Source of the DNA: Caulobacter sp.
GTDB taxonomy: Bacteria > Pseudomonadota > Alphaproteobacteria > Caulobacterales > Caulobacteraceae
DNA length: 64,000 nucleotides
Direction: 5' to 3'
Assembly (NCBI RefSeq): GCF_017744445.1
Contig: NZ_JAGIBH010000005.1
Span: 62,001-126,000 of the forward strand
In this document: in pieces, positions 27,637 through 37,743 of the stretch
Layout of the letters: each line of letters begins with the position of its first letter
Numbering within the stretch: position 1 is the stretch's first letter
Program-made: the position numbers and the translations under genes
Notes under the pieces: generated by a model
Told to the model about the DNA's origin: nothing
What the model saw: the letters and a program-made list of their open reading frames with translations, nothing else
Database searches by the model: none

Positions 27637-29634
27637 TCAGGTCAGGCTCCGCAGGGCTTCAGTGCGGGCATCCTCGACGCGGACGACCTCCTCGGCCGGG
27701 ATGTAGTAGTCACGCTTGAAGTTGAAGGTGTGGGCGATCGCGGCGGCTGCCAGGGCCACGAACGACACCGCCGCCAGCCACCAGATGTGCCAGATCAGCG
27801 CAAAGCCCAGCACCGTGCTGATCCCGGCCAGGATCACGCCCGCGCCGGTATTGGCCGGCATGTGGATCGGGATGTAGCCGGTCGTCGGGCGCTCATAGCC
27901 ACGCGCCTTCATGTCCCACCAGGCGTCCAGCTGGTGGACCACCGGCGTGAAGGCGAAGTTGTAGGCCGGCGGCGGCGACGAGGTCGACCACTCCAGCGTC
28001 CGGCCGCCCCACGGGTCGCCGGTCTCGTCGCGCAGGGCCTCGCGGTTGAGGACGCTGACCACGATCTGGACGATGAAGGCGATGATGCCGCACAGGATGA
28101 TCACCGCGCCGATGGCCGCGATCACGAACCAAATCTGCAGGGACGGATCCTCGAAGTGGCTGACGCGGCGCGTCACCCCCATCAGGCCCAGCACATAGAG
28201 CGGCGTGAAGGCGACCCAGAAGCCGACCAGCCAGCACCAGAACGAGACCTTGCCCCAGAACGGATCCAGCTTGAAGCCGAAGGCCTTGGGGAACCAGTAG
28301 GTGATGCCGGCGAACATGCCGAACACCACGCCGCCGATGATCACGTTGTGGAAGTGGGCGATCAGGAACAGGCTGTTGTGCAGCACGAAGTCGGCGGGCG
28401 GGACGGCCAGCAGCACGCCGGTCATGCCGCCGATCACGAAAGTGACCATGAAGCCGACGGTCCACAGCATCGGCACTTCATACCGGATACGGCCGCGGTA
28501 CATCGTGAACAGCCAGTTGAAGATCTTCGCCCCTGTCGGGATCGAGATGATCATCGTCGTGATCCCGAAGAACGAGTTCACGCTGGCGCCCGAGCCCATG
28601 GTGAAGAAGTGGTGCAGCCACACCAGGTACGACAGGATGGTGATGACGACGGTCGCGTAGACCATCGAGCTGTAGCCGAACAGACGCTTGCCGCAGAAGG
28701 TCGAGACCACTTCCGAGAACACGCCGAAGGCCGGCAGGATCAGGATGTAGACCTCGGGGTGACCCCAGATCCAGATCAGGTTCACGTACATCATCGGATT
28801 GCCTCCGAAGTCGTTCGTGAAGAAGTTCGTATAGAGGTACCGGTCAGCCGTCAGCAGGGCCAGGGTGGCGGTCAGGATCGGGAAGGTCGCCACGATCAGG
28901 ACGTTGGTGCACAGCGAGGTCCAGGTGAAGACCGGCATCTTCATCAGGCTCATGCCCGGGGCGCGCATCTTGATGATGGTCACGACCAGATTGATGCCTG
29001 AGAGGGTTGTCCCTACCCCGGCTATCTGTAGCGCCCAGATATAGTAGTCCACCCCGACATCCGGACTGTAGGCCAGGTTCGACAGCGGCGGGTAAGCCAG
29101 CCAGCCGGTGCGGGCGAACTCGCCGACGAACAGCGACAGCATCACCGTCACCGCGCCGCCGACCGTCATCCAGAAGCTGAAGTTGTTCAGGAACGGAAAG
29201 GCCACGTCGCGCGCGCCGATCTGCAGCGGCACGGCCAGGTTCATCAGGCCTGTCACCAGCGGCATGGCCACGAAGAAGATCATGATCACGCCATGGGCGG
29301 TGAAGATCTGGTCGTAGTGGTGCGACGGCAGGTAGCCGGCGTTGTCACCAAAGGCCATCGCCTGTTGGGCCCGCATCATCAGGGCGTCGGCGAAACCACG
29401 CAGCAGCATGATGATCGCCAGGATGATGTACATCACCCCAATCTTCTTGTGGTCGACGCTAGTCAGCCACTCACGCCACAGATAGCCCCACAGCTTGTAG
29501 CGGGTCAGCAGGCCCAGGGTCGCCAGGCCGCCCAGGGCGACGACGATGAAGGTGCCGAGCAGGATGGGCTCGTGCAGCGGGATGGCCTCCCAAGTCAGGC
29601 GGCCGAAGATGAATTTGACGAGGTCGGGGGACAT
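27637..29634 (-). CDS. cyoB: Cytochrome o ubiquinol oxidase subunit I
   Basis: The 665-residue haem-copper oxidase core reduces O2 to water while pumping protons. Haem and copper ligands are visible: the low-spin haem His in [20 protein letters not shown], the CuB His with the cross-linked Tyr in [17 protein letters not shown], the HH pair in WLHHFFTMG and the two haem His residues in [10 protein letters not shown]. The long N- and C-terminal extra helices fit the bo3 class. It follows cyoA by 20 bases. Confidence 0.97.
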   Translation of the reverse strand: MSPDLVKFIFGRLTWEAIPLHEPILLGTFIVVALGGLATLGLLTRYKLWGYLWREWLTSVDHKKIGVMYIILAIIMLLRGFADALMMRAQQAMAFGDNAGYLPSHHYDQIFTAHGVIMIFFVAMPLVTGLMNLAVPLQIGARDVAFPFLNNFSFWMTVGGAVTVMLSLFVGEFARTGWLAYPPLSNLAYSPDVGVDYYIWALQIAGVGTTLSGINLVVTIIKMRAPGMSLMKMPVFTWTSLCTNVLIVATFPILTATLALLTADRYLYTNFFTNDFGGNPMMYVNLIWIWGHPEVYILILPAFGVFSEVVSTFCGKRLFGYSSMVYATVVITILSYLVWLHHFFTMGSGASVNSFFGITTMIISIPTGAKIFNWLFTMYRGRIRYEVPMLWTVGFMVTFVIGGMTGVLLAVPPADFVLHNSLFLIAHFHNVIIGGVVFGMFAGITYWFPKAFGFKLDPFWGKVSFWCWLVGFWVAFTPLYVLGLMGVTRRVSHFEDPSLQIWFVIAAIGAVIILCGIIAFIVQIVVSVLNREALRDETGDPWGGRTLEWSTSSPPPAYNFAFTPVVHQLDAWWDMKARGYERPTTGYIPIHMPANTGAGVILAGISTVLGFALIWHIWWLAAVSFVALAAAAIAHTFNFKRDYYIPAEEVVRVEDARTEALRSLT

Positions 29635-29654
29635 ACTGGGTCTCTAACCTTGGC

Positions 29655-30707
29655 TCAGCGCGCTTCGGCGGACTTCGGGGCGCAGAGCGCGGCGACGAAG
29701 GCTCGCAGGCCGCCCTCCTGGCCGCGCCGCACGCGCTTGTCGTATTCGAGGGTGGTGACGTTGTAGACGCCGGCCATGCCGAGGCCGCCGTTGGCGTCGA
29801 TGCGCATCATATCGTGCTGGCACATCTTGCCCGGCTCGACGCAGCGATTGACGGCCTTGTCGAACAGGCCCGCATCGACCGAGGCGAACTTCTGCACCGG
29901 AGCCTTCTCGCTGGGCTTCTCCAGCACCAGGTAGCGCGGCCCGTCCAGGCGCTGATCGCCCTTGCGGACCTCGGCGGCCCAGCGGTCGAAGTTCGCCTGG
30001 CTCATGCCATGGAACTTGAAGCGCATATGCGAGAAGCCCGCGCCGCTGAAGTTGGCCGAAAAGCCATCGAAGGTCCCAGGCTTGTTGATCACCGCGTGCA
30101 GCTGGGTGGTCATGCCTGGCATGGCGTAGATCTGGCCGGCCAGGGCGGGCACGTAGAACGAGTTCATCACCGACGAGCTGGTCAGCTGAAAGTCGATCGG
30201 CGTGTCCACCGGCGCGGCCAGCTCATTGACCGTGGCGACGCCCAGCTCGGGATAGATGAACAGCCACTTCCAATCGAGGGCCACGACCTGGACCTTCAGC
30301 GGCTTGACGTGCTGGGCGCTGCGGCCGGGCGCCAGGCGGTCCAGCGGACGGTACGGGTCCAGCAGGTGGGTGCTGGTCCAGGTCACCGCGCCCAGGATGG
30401 TGATGATCACCAGCGGCGCGGCCCAGATCACGATTTCCAGGCGGGTGGAGTGGTGCCAGTCGGGGTCATACGGCGCGTCCTCGTTCGAGCGCCGGTACTT
30501 CCAGGCGAAGAACAGGGTCAGGGCGATCACCGGCACGATGATCACCAGCATCAGCACGGTGGCGACGATGATCAGGTCGCGCTGCTGTATGGCGATATCG
30601 CCGGACGGGTTCATCACCACCCAGTCGCAGCCACCCAGCGCGAGGAGCGCGGGCAACAGGGCCAACTTGGCCAGGACGCGGGGCGACGGAAGGAGTTTCG
30701 GACGCAT
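29655..30707 (-). CDS. cyoA: Cytochrome o ubiquinol oxidase subunit II
   Basis: The 350-residue lipoprotein has a lipobox (LLALGGC), two membrane helices (IIVATVLMLVIIVPVIALTLFFAW and LEIVIWAAPLVIITILGAVTW) and a cupredoxin domain (KVQVVALDWKWLFIYPE, SFYVPALAGQIYAMPGM). The CuA cysteines of cytochrome c oxidases are missing (SGAGFSHM in place of the Cys pair), which marks a quinol oxidase. The ATG at 30707 (MRPKLL) gives a normal signal; the longer reading from 30863 crosses the promoter region. It is the first gene of the operon cyoABCD-SURF1-regBA, divergent from an MFS gene. Confidence 0.95.
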   Translation of the reverse strand: MRPKLLPSPRVLAKLALLPALLALGGCDWVVMNPSGDIAIQQRDLIIVATVLMLVIIVPVIALTLFFAWKYRRSNEDAPYDPDWHHSTRLEIVIWAAPLVIITILGAVTWTSTHLLDPYRPLDRLAPGRSAQHVKPLKVQVVALDWKWLFIYPELGVATVNELAAPVDTPIDFQLTSSSVMNSFYVPALAGQIYAMPGMTTQLHAVINKPGTFDGFSANFSGAGFSHMRFKFHGMSQANFDRWAAEVRKGDQRLDGPRYLVLEKPSEKAPVQKFASVDAGLFDKAVNRCVEPGKMCQHDMMRIDANGGLGMAGVYNVTTLEYDKRVRRGQEGGLRAFVAALCAPKSAEAR

Positions 30708-30904
30708 GCGCCGCCCGATAGAGCGCCGTGCTGCGGTGCGACATTGGACCGTTTGTCCTAGGCCCCTCCCCGGCCCGGAGCGGAAGCGTCGCAAAGGCGT
30801 TTGCCAGATCGCGTCCCTTGGCCTCATGCTCGCCTCAAGACCGCCATTCAGGCGGCGCGACATTGGGAAGTTGGGACGGAAACGAGGAATAGGCGCGTCA
30901 GTTC

Positions 30905-32239
30905 ATGGCTCAAGAGTTCACAGTACCCACCTCATCCGGCCTGGAGCGCGATGCGCGCCGGATGCATGCCGATTCCCACGGCGTCCGATCGGGCGAGATC
31001 GCCTTGGGCGTGGTGATCGGCCGCACCTCGGAATTCTTCGACTTCTTCGTCTACGCCATCGCCTCGGTGCTGGTGTTCCCGCAGCTGTTCTTCCCGTTCG
31101 TCGATCGCCTGACCGGCGTCATGTACGCTTTCGCGATCTTCGCCCTGGCCTTCATCGCCCGGCCGATCGGCTCGGTGATCTTCGGCATGATCGACCGACG
31201 CTTCGGTCGCGGCGCCAAGCTGACCGTCGCCCTGTTCCTGCTGGGCGGCTCGACAGCGGCGATGAGTTTCCTGCCCGGCTACGCGGTCGCAGGCCCTCTT
31301 GCCATCTGGGCGCTAGCAGCCTTCCGCATCGGCCAGGGCCTGGCGCTGGCCGGCGCGTGGGACGGCCTGTCGTCGCTGCTGGCCCTGAACGCCCCGGAGA
31401 ACAAGCGCGGCTGGTACGCCATGATCCCGCAGCTGGGCGCGCCGTTCGGCTTCATGCTGGCCAGCGGCCTATTCGCCTATTTCGTCGCCAGCCTGGGCTC
31501 GGCTGATTTCCTGGACTGGGGCTGGCGCTATCCGTTCTTCGCGGCCTTCGCGATCAACGTCGTGGCCCTGTTCGCCCGCCTGCGCATCGTCGCCACCGAG
31601 GAATACGGCCAGCTGTTCGAGAAGCGCGAGCTGCGCCCTGCCCCCATCGCCTCGCTACTGCGCGCCGAGGGCGGCAACGTGATCATCGGCATGTTCGCGC
31701 CGCTGGCCACCTTCGCCATGTTCCACCTGGTCACGGTCTTCCCCCTGTCGTGGGTGGCCCTGCATGACGACGCCCAGGCCCTGACCTTCCTGCGCATCGA
31801 ACTGGTCGGCGCCGTGGTCGGCGTGCTGGGCATCCTGGCCTCGGGCTGGATCGCCGACCGCATCAACCGCCAGAACCAGCTGGCCCTGTCGGCCCTGCTG
31901 ATCGGCGGCTTCAGTCTGCTGGCCCCGCGCCTGCTGGACGGCGGCTCGATGGGCCAGACGGTTTATGTGGTGGTCGGTTTCGCCATCCTGGGCCTGTCAT
32001 TCGGTCAAGCCGCCGGCACGGTCAGCTCGCGCTTTTACAAGCGTTATCGCTACACCGGAGCGGCCCTGACCTCAGACCTGTCGTGGCTGATCGGCGCCGG
32101 CTTCGCGCCGCTGGCCGCCCTCGGGCTGGCCTCGCTGTGGGGTCTGCCGGCGATCGGCCTCTACCTGGCGTCCGGTTCGGTCGCGACGCTGATCGCCCTG
32201 ACCCTGGACCGCAATCGCCAGCGCAAGGCGCTCAAATAA
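30905..32239 (+). CDS. MFS permease, MHS type (module B)
   Basis: The 444-residue protein has about 12 membrane segments with the MHS signature EFFDFFVYAIASVLVFPQLFFPF and ALAFIARPIGSVIFGMIDRRFGRGAKL. It probably imports a small organic acid or related product with protons. No strong ribosome site stands at the expected distance; an internal ATG at 30961 is possible but would trim only the hydrophilic N-terminus. It converges with the SDR gene (8-base overlap of ends) and matches the position of the MHS permease at the end of module A. Confidence 0.9.
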   Translation: MAQEFTVPTSSGLERDARRMHADSHGVRSGEIALGVVIGRTSEFFDFFVYAIASVLVFPQLFFPFVDRLTGVMYAFAIFALAFIARPIGSVIFGMIDRRFGRGAKLTVALFLLGGSTAAMSFLPGYAVAGPLAIWALAAFRIGQGLALAGAWDGLSSLLALNAPENKRGWYAMIPQLGAPFGFMLASGLFAYFVASLGSADFLDWGWRYPFFAAFAINVVALFARLRIVATEEYGQLFEKRELRPAPIASLLRAEGGNVIIGMFAPLATFAMFHLVTVFPLSWVALHDDAQALTFLRIELVGAVVGVLGILASGWIADRINRQNQLALSALLIGGFSLLAPRLLDGGSMGQTVYVVVGFAILGLSFGQAAGTVSSRFYKRYRYTGAALTSDLSWLIGAGFAPLAALGLASLWGLPAIGLYLASGSVATLIALTLDRNRQRKALK

Positions 32240-33014
32240 TCGTCGCGCCGCCGTCGACCACCAGGATCTGGCCGGTCATGTGGCCGCCGGCGTCCGAGGC
32301 CAACAGCAAGGCTGGCCCCATCAGGTCGGTCTCGCCGCCCAGCTTGCCCAGCGGCGTGTCGCGCAGCATCCGCTCGCCATGGTCGCCGATGGTCACGGCC
32401 GTCATCTTCGACGGGAAGTAGCCCGGCGCCACGGCGTTGACCCGGATATTGCGCGGGCCCCACTCGGCCGCCAGCGCCCGGGTCATGTTCACCACCGCGC
32501 CCTTGGCGGTGTTGTAGGCGATCGTGCCGATCTGGTCAGGGTGGTGGCCCATCAGCCCCTCGATCGAGGCCACGTTGACCACCGCGCCCTTGCCCTGTTT
32601 CAGGAAGGCCTCGCGAGCAACCGCCTGGGTCAGCAGGAAGAGGCCCGTGACGTTCAGGTCGATGACCTTGTTCCAGCCCTCGATCGGATAGTCCTCAGCC
32701 GGCGCGCCCCACACCGTGCCGGCGTTGTTGACCAAGATGTCGATGCGGCCGTAGCGGGCCAGGACCCGCTCGGTCAGGGTCGTGGCGGCGTCCGGCGCGC
32801 CCAGATCGGCGGCGAAACCCTCGGCCTGGATCCCCTTCCCCGCCAAGTCTGCGACGGCGGCGTCCAACTCGGCTTGCTTGCGGGCTACCAGGGCCAGCGA
32901 CGCCCCGTACTCGCCCAAGGCCAAGGCGATCTGCAGCCCCAGTCCGCGCGAGCCGCCGGTGACGATGGCCACGCGGCCAGTGAGGTCGAACAGCCCGCCC
33001 AGAGTCTTGATCAT
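32232..33014 (-). CDS. Short-chain dehydrogenase/reductase (module B)
   Basis: The 260-residue classical SDR has the cofactor motif TGGSRGLGLQ, NNAG, the active-site Tyr-Lys in YNTAKGAVVN and the C-terminal GGHMTGQILVVDGGATI. ARK after the second strand suggests NADP(H) preference. It belongs to a different SDR branch from the module A enzyme. The ATG at 33014 overlaps the TetR stop (ATGA). It probably oxidises an alcohol released by the upstream carboxylesterase or reduces a ketone; the substrate is unknown. Confidence 0.88.
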   Translation of the reverse strand: MIKTLGGLFDLTGRVAIVTGGSRGLGLQIALALGEYGASLALVARKQAELDAAVADLAGKGIQAEGFAADLGAPDAATTLTERVLARYGRIDILVNNAGTVWGAPAEDYPIEGWNKVIDLNVTGLFLLTQAVAREAFLKQGKGAVVNVASIEGLMGHHPDQIGTIAYNTAKGAVVNMTRALAAEWGPRNIRVNAVAPGYFPSKMTAVTIGDHGERMLRDTPLGKLGGETDLMGPALLLASDAGGHMTGQILVVDGGATII

Positions 33015-33712
33015 TTGCCGGTCTCCGCCGGCGGGCACTGGCAGATCGCCTTGAAGCCCGCGGCCATGAAGGTCGCCATGTGCTGGCGAATGGATTCAAA
33101 ATCGTTGGACGAACACAGGCCGTGCGACAACTGGTCCAGCCGGCCGGTGCGCGCCATGTTGTGGGTCATCGCCCCCGAGACGAAGTGGTAACCCCAGAAG
33201 ATCGTCGCCTCGTCGCAGTCGGGCATGGCCTTCTTGAGTAGGTCGATCAGGGCCAGGACGACGGGGTTGAAGTACTTGCCCATTTTCTCCGCGCCCCAGC
33301 CGGCGGCGCTGTTGGCCTGGGCGCTGATCTGACCGAAGGCCAGCCACTGCTCGGTGTCGTGGATCTGGACGTTGAGGTCGGTGTCGATCCAGGCGTGCAG
33401 CGCCCCCTCGACCGTGACCTTGTCGCCGACCTCCTCGGCATAGCGCCGCATCGCGTCCAGACGGTTCTGCGCCGAGACCGGGGCCCGCCGCGCCCACACC
33501 GCCTCGAACAGGCTTTCCTTGCCGTTGAAGTGGTAGTGGATCAGCGTCGAGCTGACCCCGATCCGGGCGGCCACGTCCTTCAGCGTCACGCCGTGATAGC
33601 CGAACTCGGCGAACAGCTGCTCGGCGGCGTCCAGGATCCGCTCGATCGACTGTTCGCGGGCGCGGGCCTTGTGGCGGGGCGCCTTGGCCTCTTGGGTCTG
33701 GTCGGTGCTCAT
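33011..33712 (-). CDS. TetR-family regulator (module B)
   Basis: The 233-residue protein has a helix-turn-helix at about residues 24-70 (ILDAAEQLFAEFGYHGVTLKDVAARIGVSSTLIHYHF) and a ligand domain with FNPVVLALIDLLKKAMPD, FWGYHFVSGAM and MARTGRLDQL, the same blocks as in the TetR proteins at 10158-10865 and 17848-18522. It overlaps both neighbours by ATGA junctions, so it is co-transcribed with the receptor and esterase it presumably regulates, giving a feedback loop through the element at 37699-37730. Confidence 0.92.
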   Translation of the reverse strand: MSTDQTQEAKAPRHKARAREQSIERILDAAEQLFAEFGYHGVTLKDVAARIGVSSTLIHYHFNGKESLFEAVWARRAPVSAQNRLDAMRRYAEEVGDKVTVEGALHAWIDTDLNVQIHDTEQWLAFGQISAQANSAAGWGAEKMGKYFNPVVLALIDLLKKAMPDCDEATIFWGYHFVSGAMTHNMARTGRLDQLSHGLCSSNDFESIRQHMATFMAAGFKAICQCPPAETGK

Positions 33713-35376
33713 CGAGCCTCTGGTTGCCGCTTCGTGCCCGGGCCGTCAACGTGACCCTGCGGCGGGAAGGCCGAGAAGCCGATGTCGAGCCGCCAGGCCT
33801 GGCTCTGCGCGCGCCGCTCGGCGACCAAGGCGTCGGCCCAGCCGTAGGCGGCGGGTTGAAGGTCGCGCGCGGCCACAGGCCGATCGCCGACGTCGAGGTA
33901 GCCGCGCCCCTTGGCTGTGAAGCGCGGCCACGCCGTCTCGCCCGGCGCGGTCGGCGTGCCGGTTCGGACGAACGAGACCCAGTAGTTCAGCATGGCGTCC
34001 GACAGCGCCGTTTCCTCAGGCGTCAGCGGCGGACGCGGCCAGTTCGGCCCCAGCGCGGCGCCCTTGCCCACCTGCCCGAAGACGTAGGGGATCTCGCTGG
34101 CATGGAAGGCCGCCAGGTCGCGCGCCTTCTGGGCCGGGGTGCTGTGCCGGAAATAGTAGAGATAGCCGCCCTGCCCGGCCGCCGCCTGCTGGCGCACCAG
34201 GTACTGGGCCGTGAAACCGTAGAGCCCGTCGCGGATCGAGGCCATGACATCGGCCTTGGGGTCCGCCCCCGGATAGACGGCCAGATAGGCGTCGGCCTTG
34301 GCGCCGAAGCGCTTCTTCACATCCGCGACATACGCCTCGGACGTCGCCGGCGCGGGCGGCATCAGGAACAGCAGCGAGCGGATCTCGCCCTCGTTGAAGC
34401 CGGCCAGGACGTCGGCCTTGGCCTGCTCGCCGCGCGCGAAGGTCTCGACCAGCTGGCGCGGCAGCGTCACGCCGTCGATCACCGGCTCGGGCTGCCAACC
34501 GGTGGCCAAGCCTGCCTTGAACAGGGTGACCAAATCGGTCGCCCGCAGCTGCTCGGCGGTCTTGGCCCCAGCCGCCGCGCCCAGCGCCTCGCCGCCAGCT
34601 TCCGCCGAGGGCAGACCCAGGGTCGGCTCATGCAGCGCGCGATAGGCCGGCATGTAGCCGCTCTGAACGATAGCGCGGCGGAACAGGCCTTTGGCCTGCG
34701 GGCTGGCCATCAGAGCGATGGCGGAAAGCCCGCCAGCGGACTCGCCGGCGATCGTCACCTGCCTCGGATCACCCCCGAAGGCCGCGATGTTGTCTCGCAC
34801 CCAGCGCAGCGCTTCGATCTGGTCGAGCAGGCCGTAGTTGCCCGACAGCTTCTGCGGCGACTCCGCGCTCAAGGCCGGATGGGCGAAGTAGCCAAGCAGG
34901 CCCAGGCGGTAGTTGATCGAGACGAAGACGATCCCCTGCCTGGCCAGCTTCGCACCGTCATACAGCGGCTCGGAACTGCCGCCGCCCAGCAGAGCGCCGC
35001 CATGGATCCAGACCATGACCGGCAGCTTCTTAGCGCCGGCCGGGGCCCAGACGTTCAGGCTCAGGCAGTCCTCGCTCATCGGGGCCATGCCGCCGGAATA
35101 GAGCCCGTTCGGGGCCTGGGGCGGTTGCAGGCAGGCGCTGCCAAACGCCTTGGCGTCGCGCACGCCCGGCCAGTTCGACGCCGGGACCGGCGCCCGCCAG
35201 CGCAGCGGGCCAACCGGCGGCTGGGCGTACGGGATGCCCTTGTAGATCGAGACACCGGCCTCGGAGACGCCTTGCAGCGCGCCCTGGCGGAGCTGGACCC
35301 TCCCCTCCTCCGCCCGGACCGGCGCCGCCGCCAGGACGGCGACGGCCAAGGTCAGGCAGGCCCAGAGCCGGCTCAC
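33709..35376 (-). CDS. Exported type-B carboxylesterase (module B)
   Basis: The 555-residue protein has a signal peptide (cleaved near VRAEE), oxyanion segment WIHGGALLGGGS, EDCLSLNVW, nucleophile Ser213 in GESAGG, acid residue in NEGEIRSL and His in AAFHASEIPYVFG. It hydrolyses carboxylic esters, presumably in the periplasm, and is a close paralog of the module A esterase. The GTG start overlaps the TonB receptor stop (GTGA) and its own stop overlaps the TetR start (ATGA), so the four genes receptor-esterase-TetR-SDR form a tightly coupled operon. Confidence 0.93.
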   Translation of the reverse strand: MSRLWACLTLAVAVLAAAPVRAEEGRVQLRQGALQGVSEAGVSIYKGIPYAQPPVGPLRWRAPVPASNWPGVRDAKAFGSACLQPPQAPNGLYSGGMAPMSEDCLSLNVWAPAGAKKLPVMVWIHGGALLGGGSSEPLYDGAKLARQGIVFVSINYRLGLLGYFAHPALSAESPQKLSGNYGLLDQIEALRWVRDNIAAFGGDPRQVTIAGESAGGLSAIALMASPQAKGLFRRAIVQSGYMPAYRALHEPTLGLPSAEAGGEALGAAAGAKTAEQLRATDLVTLFKAGLATGWQPEPVIDGVTLPRQLVETFARGEQAKADVLAGFNEGEIRSLLFLMPPAPATSEAYVADVKKRFGAKADAYLAVYPGADPKADVMASIRDGLYGFTAQYLVRQQAAAGQGGYLYYFRHSTPAQKARDLAAFHASEIPYVFGQVGKGAALGPNWPRPPLTPEETALSDAMLNYWVSFVRTGTPTAPGETAWPRFTAKGRGYLDVGDRPVAARDLQPAAYGWADALVAERRAQSQAWRLDIGFSAFPPQGHVDGPGTKRQPEAR

Positions 35377-37622
35377 AGGTTGTAGCCCACGCGGATGCCG
35401 AAGGTGCGCGGCCGCAGCACGGCGAAGCGGCTGTACACAAAGGCTTCTGGATGGATGTAGGTCGTGGCCCGGCTGTTGCCGAGGTTCTCGCCATAGACCG
35501 TGATTGTGGTCCGCCCGAACCGCGCTCCGGTCTGCAGGTTCACATAGGTGTAGCGGTCGGTGTAGCCGTAGAGAGGGCTCTGGGTCCCGGCCTTGCCCGG
35601 CGTGTTGGGGAAGCCGTTCGGGAACGAGCCGACGTGCTGGATCTGGAAGCTGGTGAAGCCCTGCGCCCCGCCTTGCAGGTCGTAACTGAACGTCCCGAAG
35701 AACGAACCCTGCACATGCGGCGACGCCAGGCGCGAACCGTCCACCGCGCCGGAGATGGTGGCCTCCGAGGTCGTCAGCTCCGTGACCTTGGCGTCGTTCA
35801 GCGAGCCGTTGACGCCCAGCAGCACGCCCTTGACCGGGGTGAAGCTGACCTCGGCCTCGAGGCCCTTGGAGGCGGCGCGGCCGACATTGGTGGCGAACTG
35901 GATGGAGTCCGACTGGCGGTTGGCCTGCACCTGGATGTTCTTCCAGTCGATGTAATAGGCCGCCAGGGCGGCGGTCAGCCGACCGTCCAGGAAACGGCCC
36001 TTCAGGCCGACCTCGTAGTTGGTCAGGTTGTCCGAACCCGCGCCCGCCGGAATGATCAGGTCGCTGGGCGTGACGGTGCTGACGCTGCCGGCGCGGGCGT
36101 TGTAGACGGGCGTGCGATAACCGGTGGAGACCGTGGCGTAGGTCGTCAGGTCGCGTGACGGCTTATAGGTCAGGCTGGCCTTCCACGAGGCCTTCGAGGC
36201 CGACGGGTACTTGGTGGTCGCTGCCGCGTTGGGCGTCAGGGCCAGCGGGCCCGACAGGTTCAGCAGCGCATAGGTGAAATAGGCCGAGTTGAAGCCGGCA
36301 TAGGTGTCGACCTCGCCGCCATACTTGCCGTAGCGCAGGCCGGCCGCGGCCGAGAGCTTGTCGGTCAGGTGGTAGGTCAGCTCGCCAAAGCCGGCCAGTT
36401 CGTAGGTGCGGGTGTCGCTGCCGAACTTCGAGAAGGTGGTCCCCGGCAGGCCGGTCAGCTTGCGGGCCGTCAGGAAGGCGGTGTTGGAGCGGTTCTCACC
36501 GTTCAGGTCGGTGTCGCGATGCAGATAGAAGCCGCCCGCCACCCAATCGAACTTGCCGCCAGCGTCCGAGGCCAGGCGCGTCTCCTGGACGAAGGTCTTC
36601 GAAGTGAAGCTGTCGAACAGATAGAACGGCACGGCCAAGGCGAAGGTGCCGGCCAGATCGACATTGAACAGGCTGTCGGCCACCGAATAGGTCGACGAGC
36701 TGGTCAGGCGCGCGCCGTCGAACTGGTACTCGACCGTGCCGTTATAGACCTGGGTCTTGGACGTATATTGGTCGGGAACGGTGCTGTAGCGCTTGAGATC
36801 GCCCAGGTTCGGCGAGGTCAGCGCCGAGTCCTTGGGATTGCTGTCCTCGTAGGACGCCAGCAGGCGGACGCTCAGCCGGTCGTTCGGCTTCCACAGCAGG
36901 ATGCCACGACCGCCCCAGTTCTTCAGCTTGTTGGAGTTCTTGACCCCAGTGCCCAGGTTGTCGACGTAACCATCCTCGTCCCGGTAGAAGCCGACCAGGC
37001 GCAGGGCCAGCTCATCCTTCTTCAGCGGCAGGTTGACCATGGCGTTGTAGCGCTGGCGCCAACCTTCGCTGTCGGGCGTGTAGCCGATGTCGGCCAGGGC
37101 CGAGCTATCATAGCCGGTCAGGTCCGGGCTCTTGGTCAGCACCCGCAGGGCGCCCGATAGCGAGCCCGAGCCGAACAGCGTGCCCTGTGGTCCGCGCAGG
37201 AACTCCACGCGCTGCACGTCGTAGAGGTTGGGATCCAGCGTCACCGTATTGCCGATCGTGGTCAGCGGCAGCTCGTCCAGATAGATGGTCGTGGTGGTCT
37301 GGAGGCCCGCGCCCCAGCCGTTCGTCGAGATGCCCCGGACGGTGAAGCGGACATTGTTGTCGCTGGCGCGGTTCAGCACGACGCCGGGCGTCTCGCGGGC
37401 GATGCCCTCGTAGTTGACGATGCCCTTCTTGGTCAGCTCGGCCTGCGAGAAGGCGGTGACGCTGAGCGGCACGTCCTGCAGGCGCTCGCTGCGCCGGGTG
37501 GCGGTGACGACGATCTCGTCGACCTGCTCGGCCCCCGAGTTCGGCTTGGAAGCAGTTTGCGCGAGAGCGGGCGCGGCAATGGTCAGCGCGAGCGCCGACG
37601 CCGTGTAGGCGATGCGTTTCAT
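35373..37622 (-). CDS. TonB-dependent receptor (module B)
   Basis: The 749-residue receptor has a signal peptide (MKRIAYTASALALTIAAPALAQ), TonB-box region VDEIVVTATRR, plug motifs YEGIARETPGVVLNRA and RVEFLRGPQGTLFGSGSLSGALRV, and a barrel ending IRVGYNL. It shares long blocks with the module A receptor (DELPLTTIGNT versus DELPISTIGNT; NIQVQANR; QFATN). Duplication of receptor and esterase together shows the pair evolved as a unit, probably for two related esters. The upstream 121-base gap holds three palindromic elements. Confidence 0.95.
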   Translation of the reverse strand: MKRIAYTASALALTIAAPALAQTASKPNSGAEQVDEIVVTATRRSERLQDVPLSVTAFSQAELTKKGIVNYEGIARETPGVVLNRASDNNVRFTVRGISTNGWGAGLQTTTTIYLDELPLTTIGNTVTLDPNLYDVQRVEFLRGPQGTLFGSGSLSGALRVLTKSPDLTGYDSSALADIGYTPDSEGWRQRYNAMVNLPLKKDELALRLVGFYRDEDGYVDNLGTGVKNSNKLKNWGGRGILLWKPNDRLSVRLLASYEDSNPKDSALTSPNLGDLKRYSTVPDQYTSKTQVYNGTVEYQFDGARLTSSSTYSVADSLFNVDLAGTFALAVPFYLFDSFTSKTFVQETRLASDAGGKFDWVAGGFYLHRDTDLNGENRSNTAFLTARKLTGLPGTTFSKFGSDTRTYELAGFGELTYHLTDKLSAAAGLRYGKYGGEVDTYAGFNSAYFTYALLNLSGPLALTPNAAATTKYPSASKASWKASLTYKPSRDLTTYATVSTGYRTPVYNARAGSVSTVTPSDLIIPAGAGSDNLTNYEVGLKGRFLDGRLTAALAAYYIDWKNIQVQANRQSDSIQFATNVGRAASKGLEAEVSFTPVKGVLLGVNGSLNDAKVTELTTSEATISGAVDGSRLASPHVQGSFFGTFSYDLQGGAQGFTSFQIQHVGSFPNGFPNTPGKAGTQSPLYGYTDRYTYVNLQTGARFGRTTITVYGENLGNSRATTYIHPEAFVYSRFAVLRPRTFGIRVGYNL

Positions 37623-37698
37623 GGTTCCCTCCCTGTCGCCGGCCGCGCCTTTTTGGCGCTATTCCGCGAACAGCGTTCACCGTCGCATCACACTGACG

Positions 37699-37730
37699 CG
37701 CGTGTCAATATTGACTTACTCGGCAGTCAG
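37699..37730. promoter_or_regulatory. Palindromic operator region, module B promoter
   Basis: CGCGTGTCAATATTGAC (37699-37715) matches 16 of 17 bases of the element upstream of the module A receptor. It contains the perfect palindrome GTCAATATTGAC (37704-37715). Next to it is TTGACTTACTCGGCAGTCAG (37711-37730), an inverted repeat (TGACT, 8-base centre, AGTCA) resembling the element at 10099-10118. Confidence 0.6.
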
Positions 37731-37743
37731 TATTGTGAGCGCG

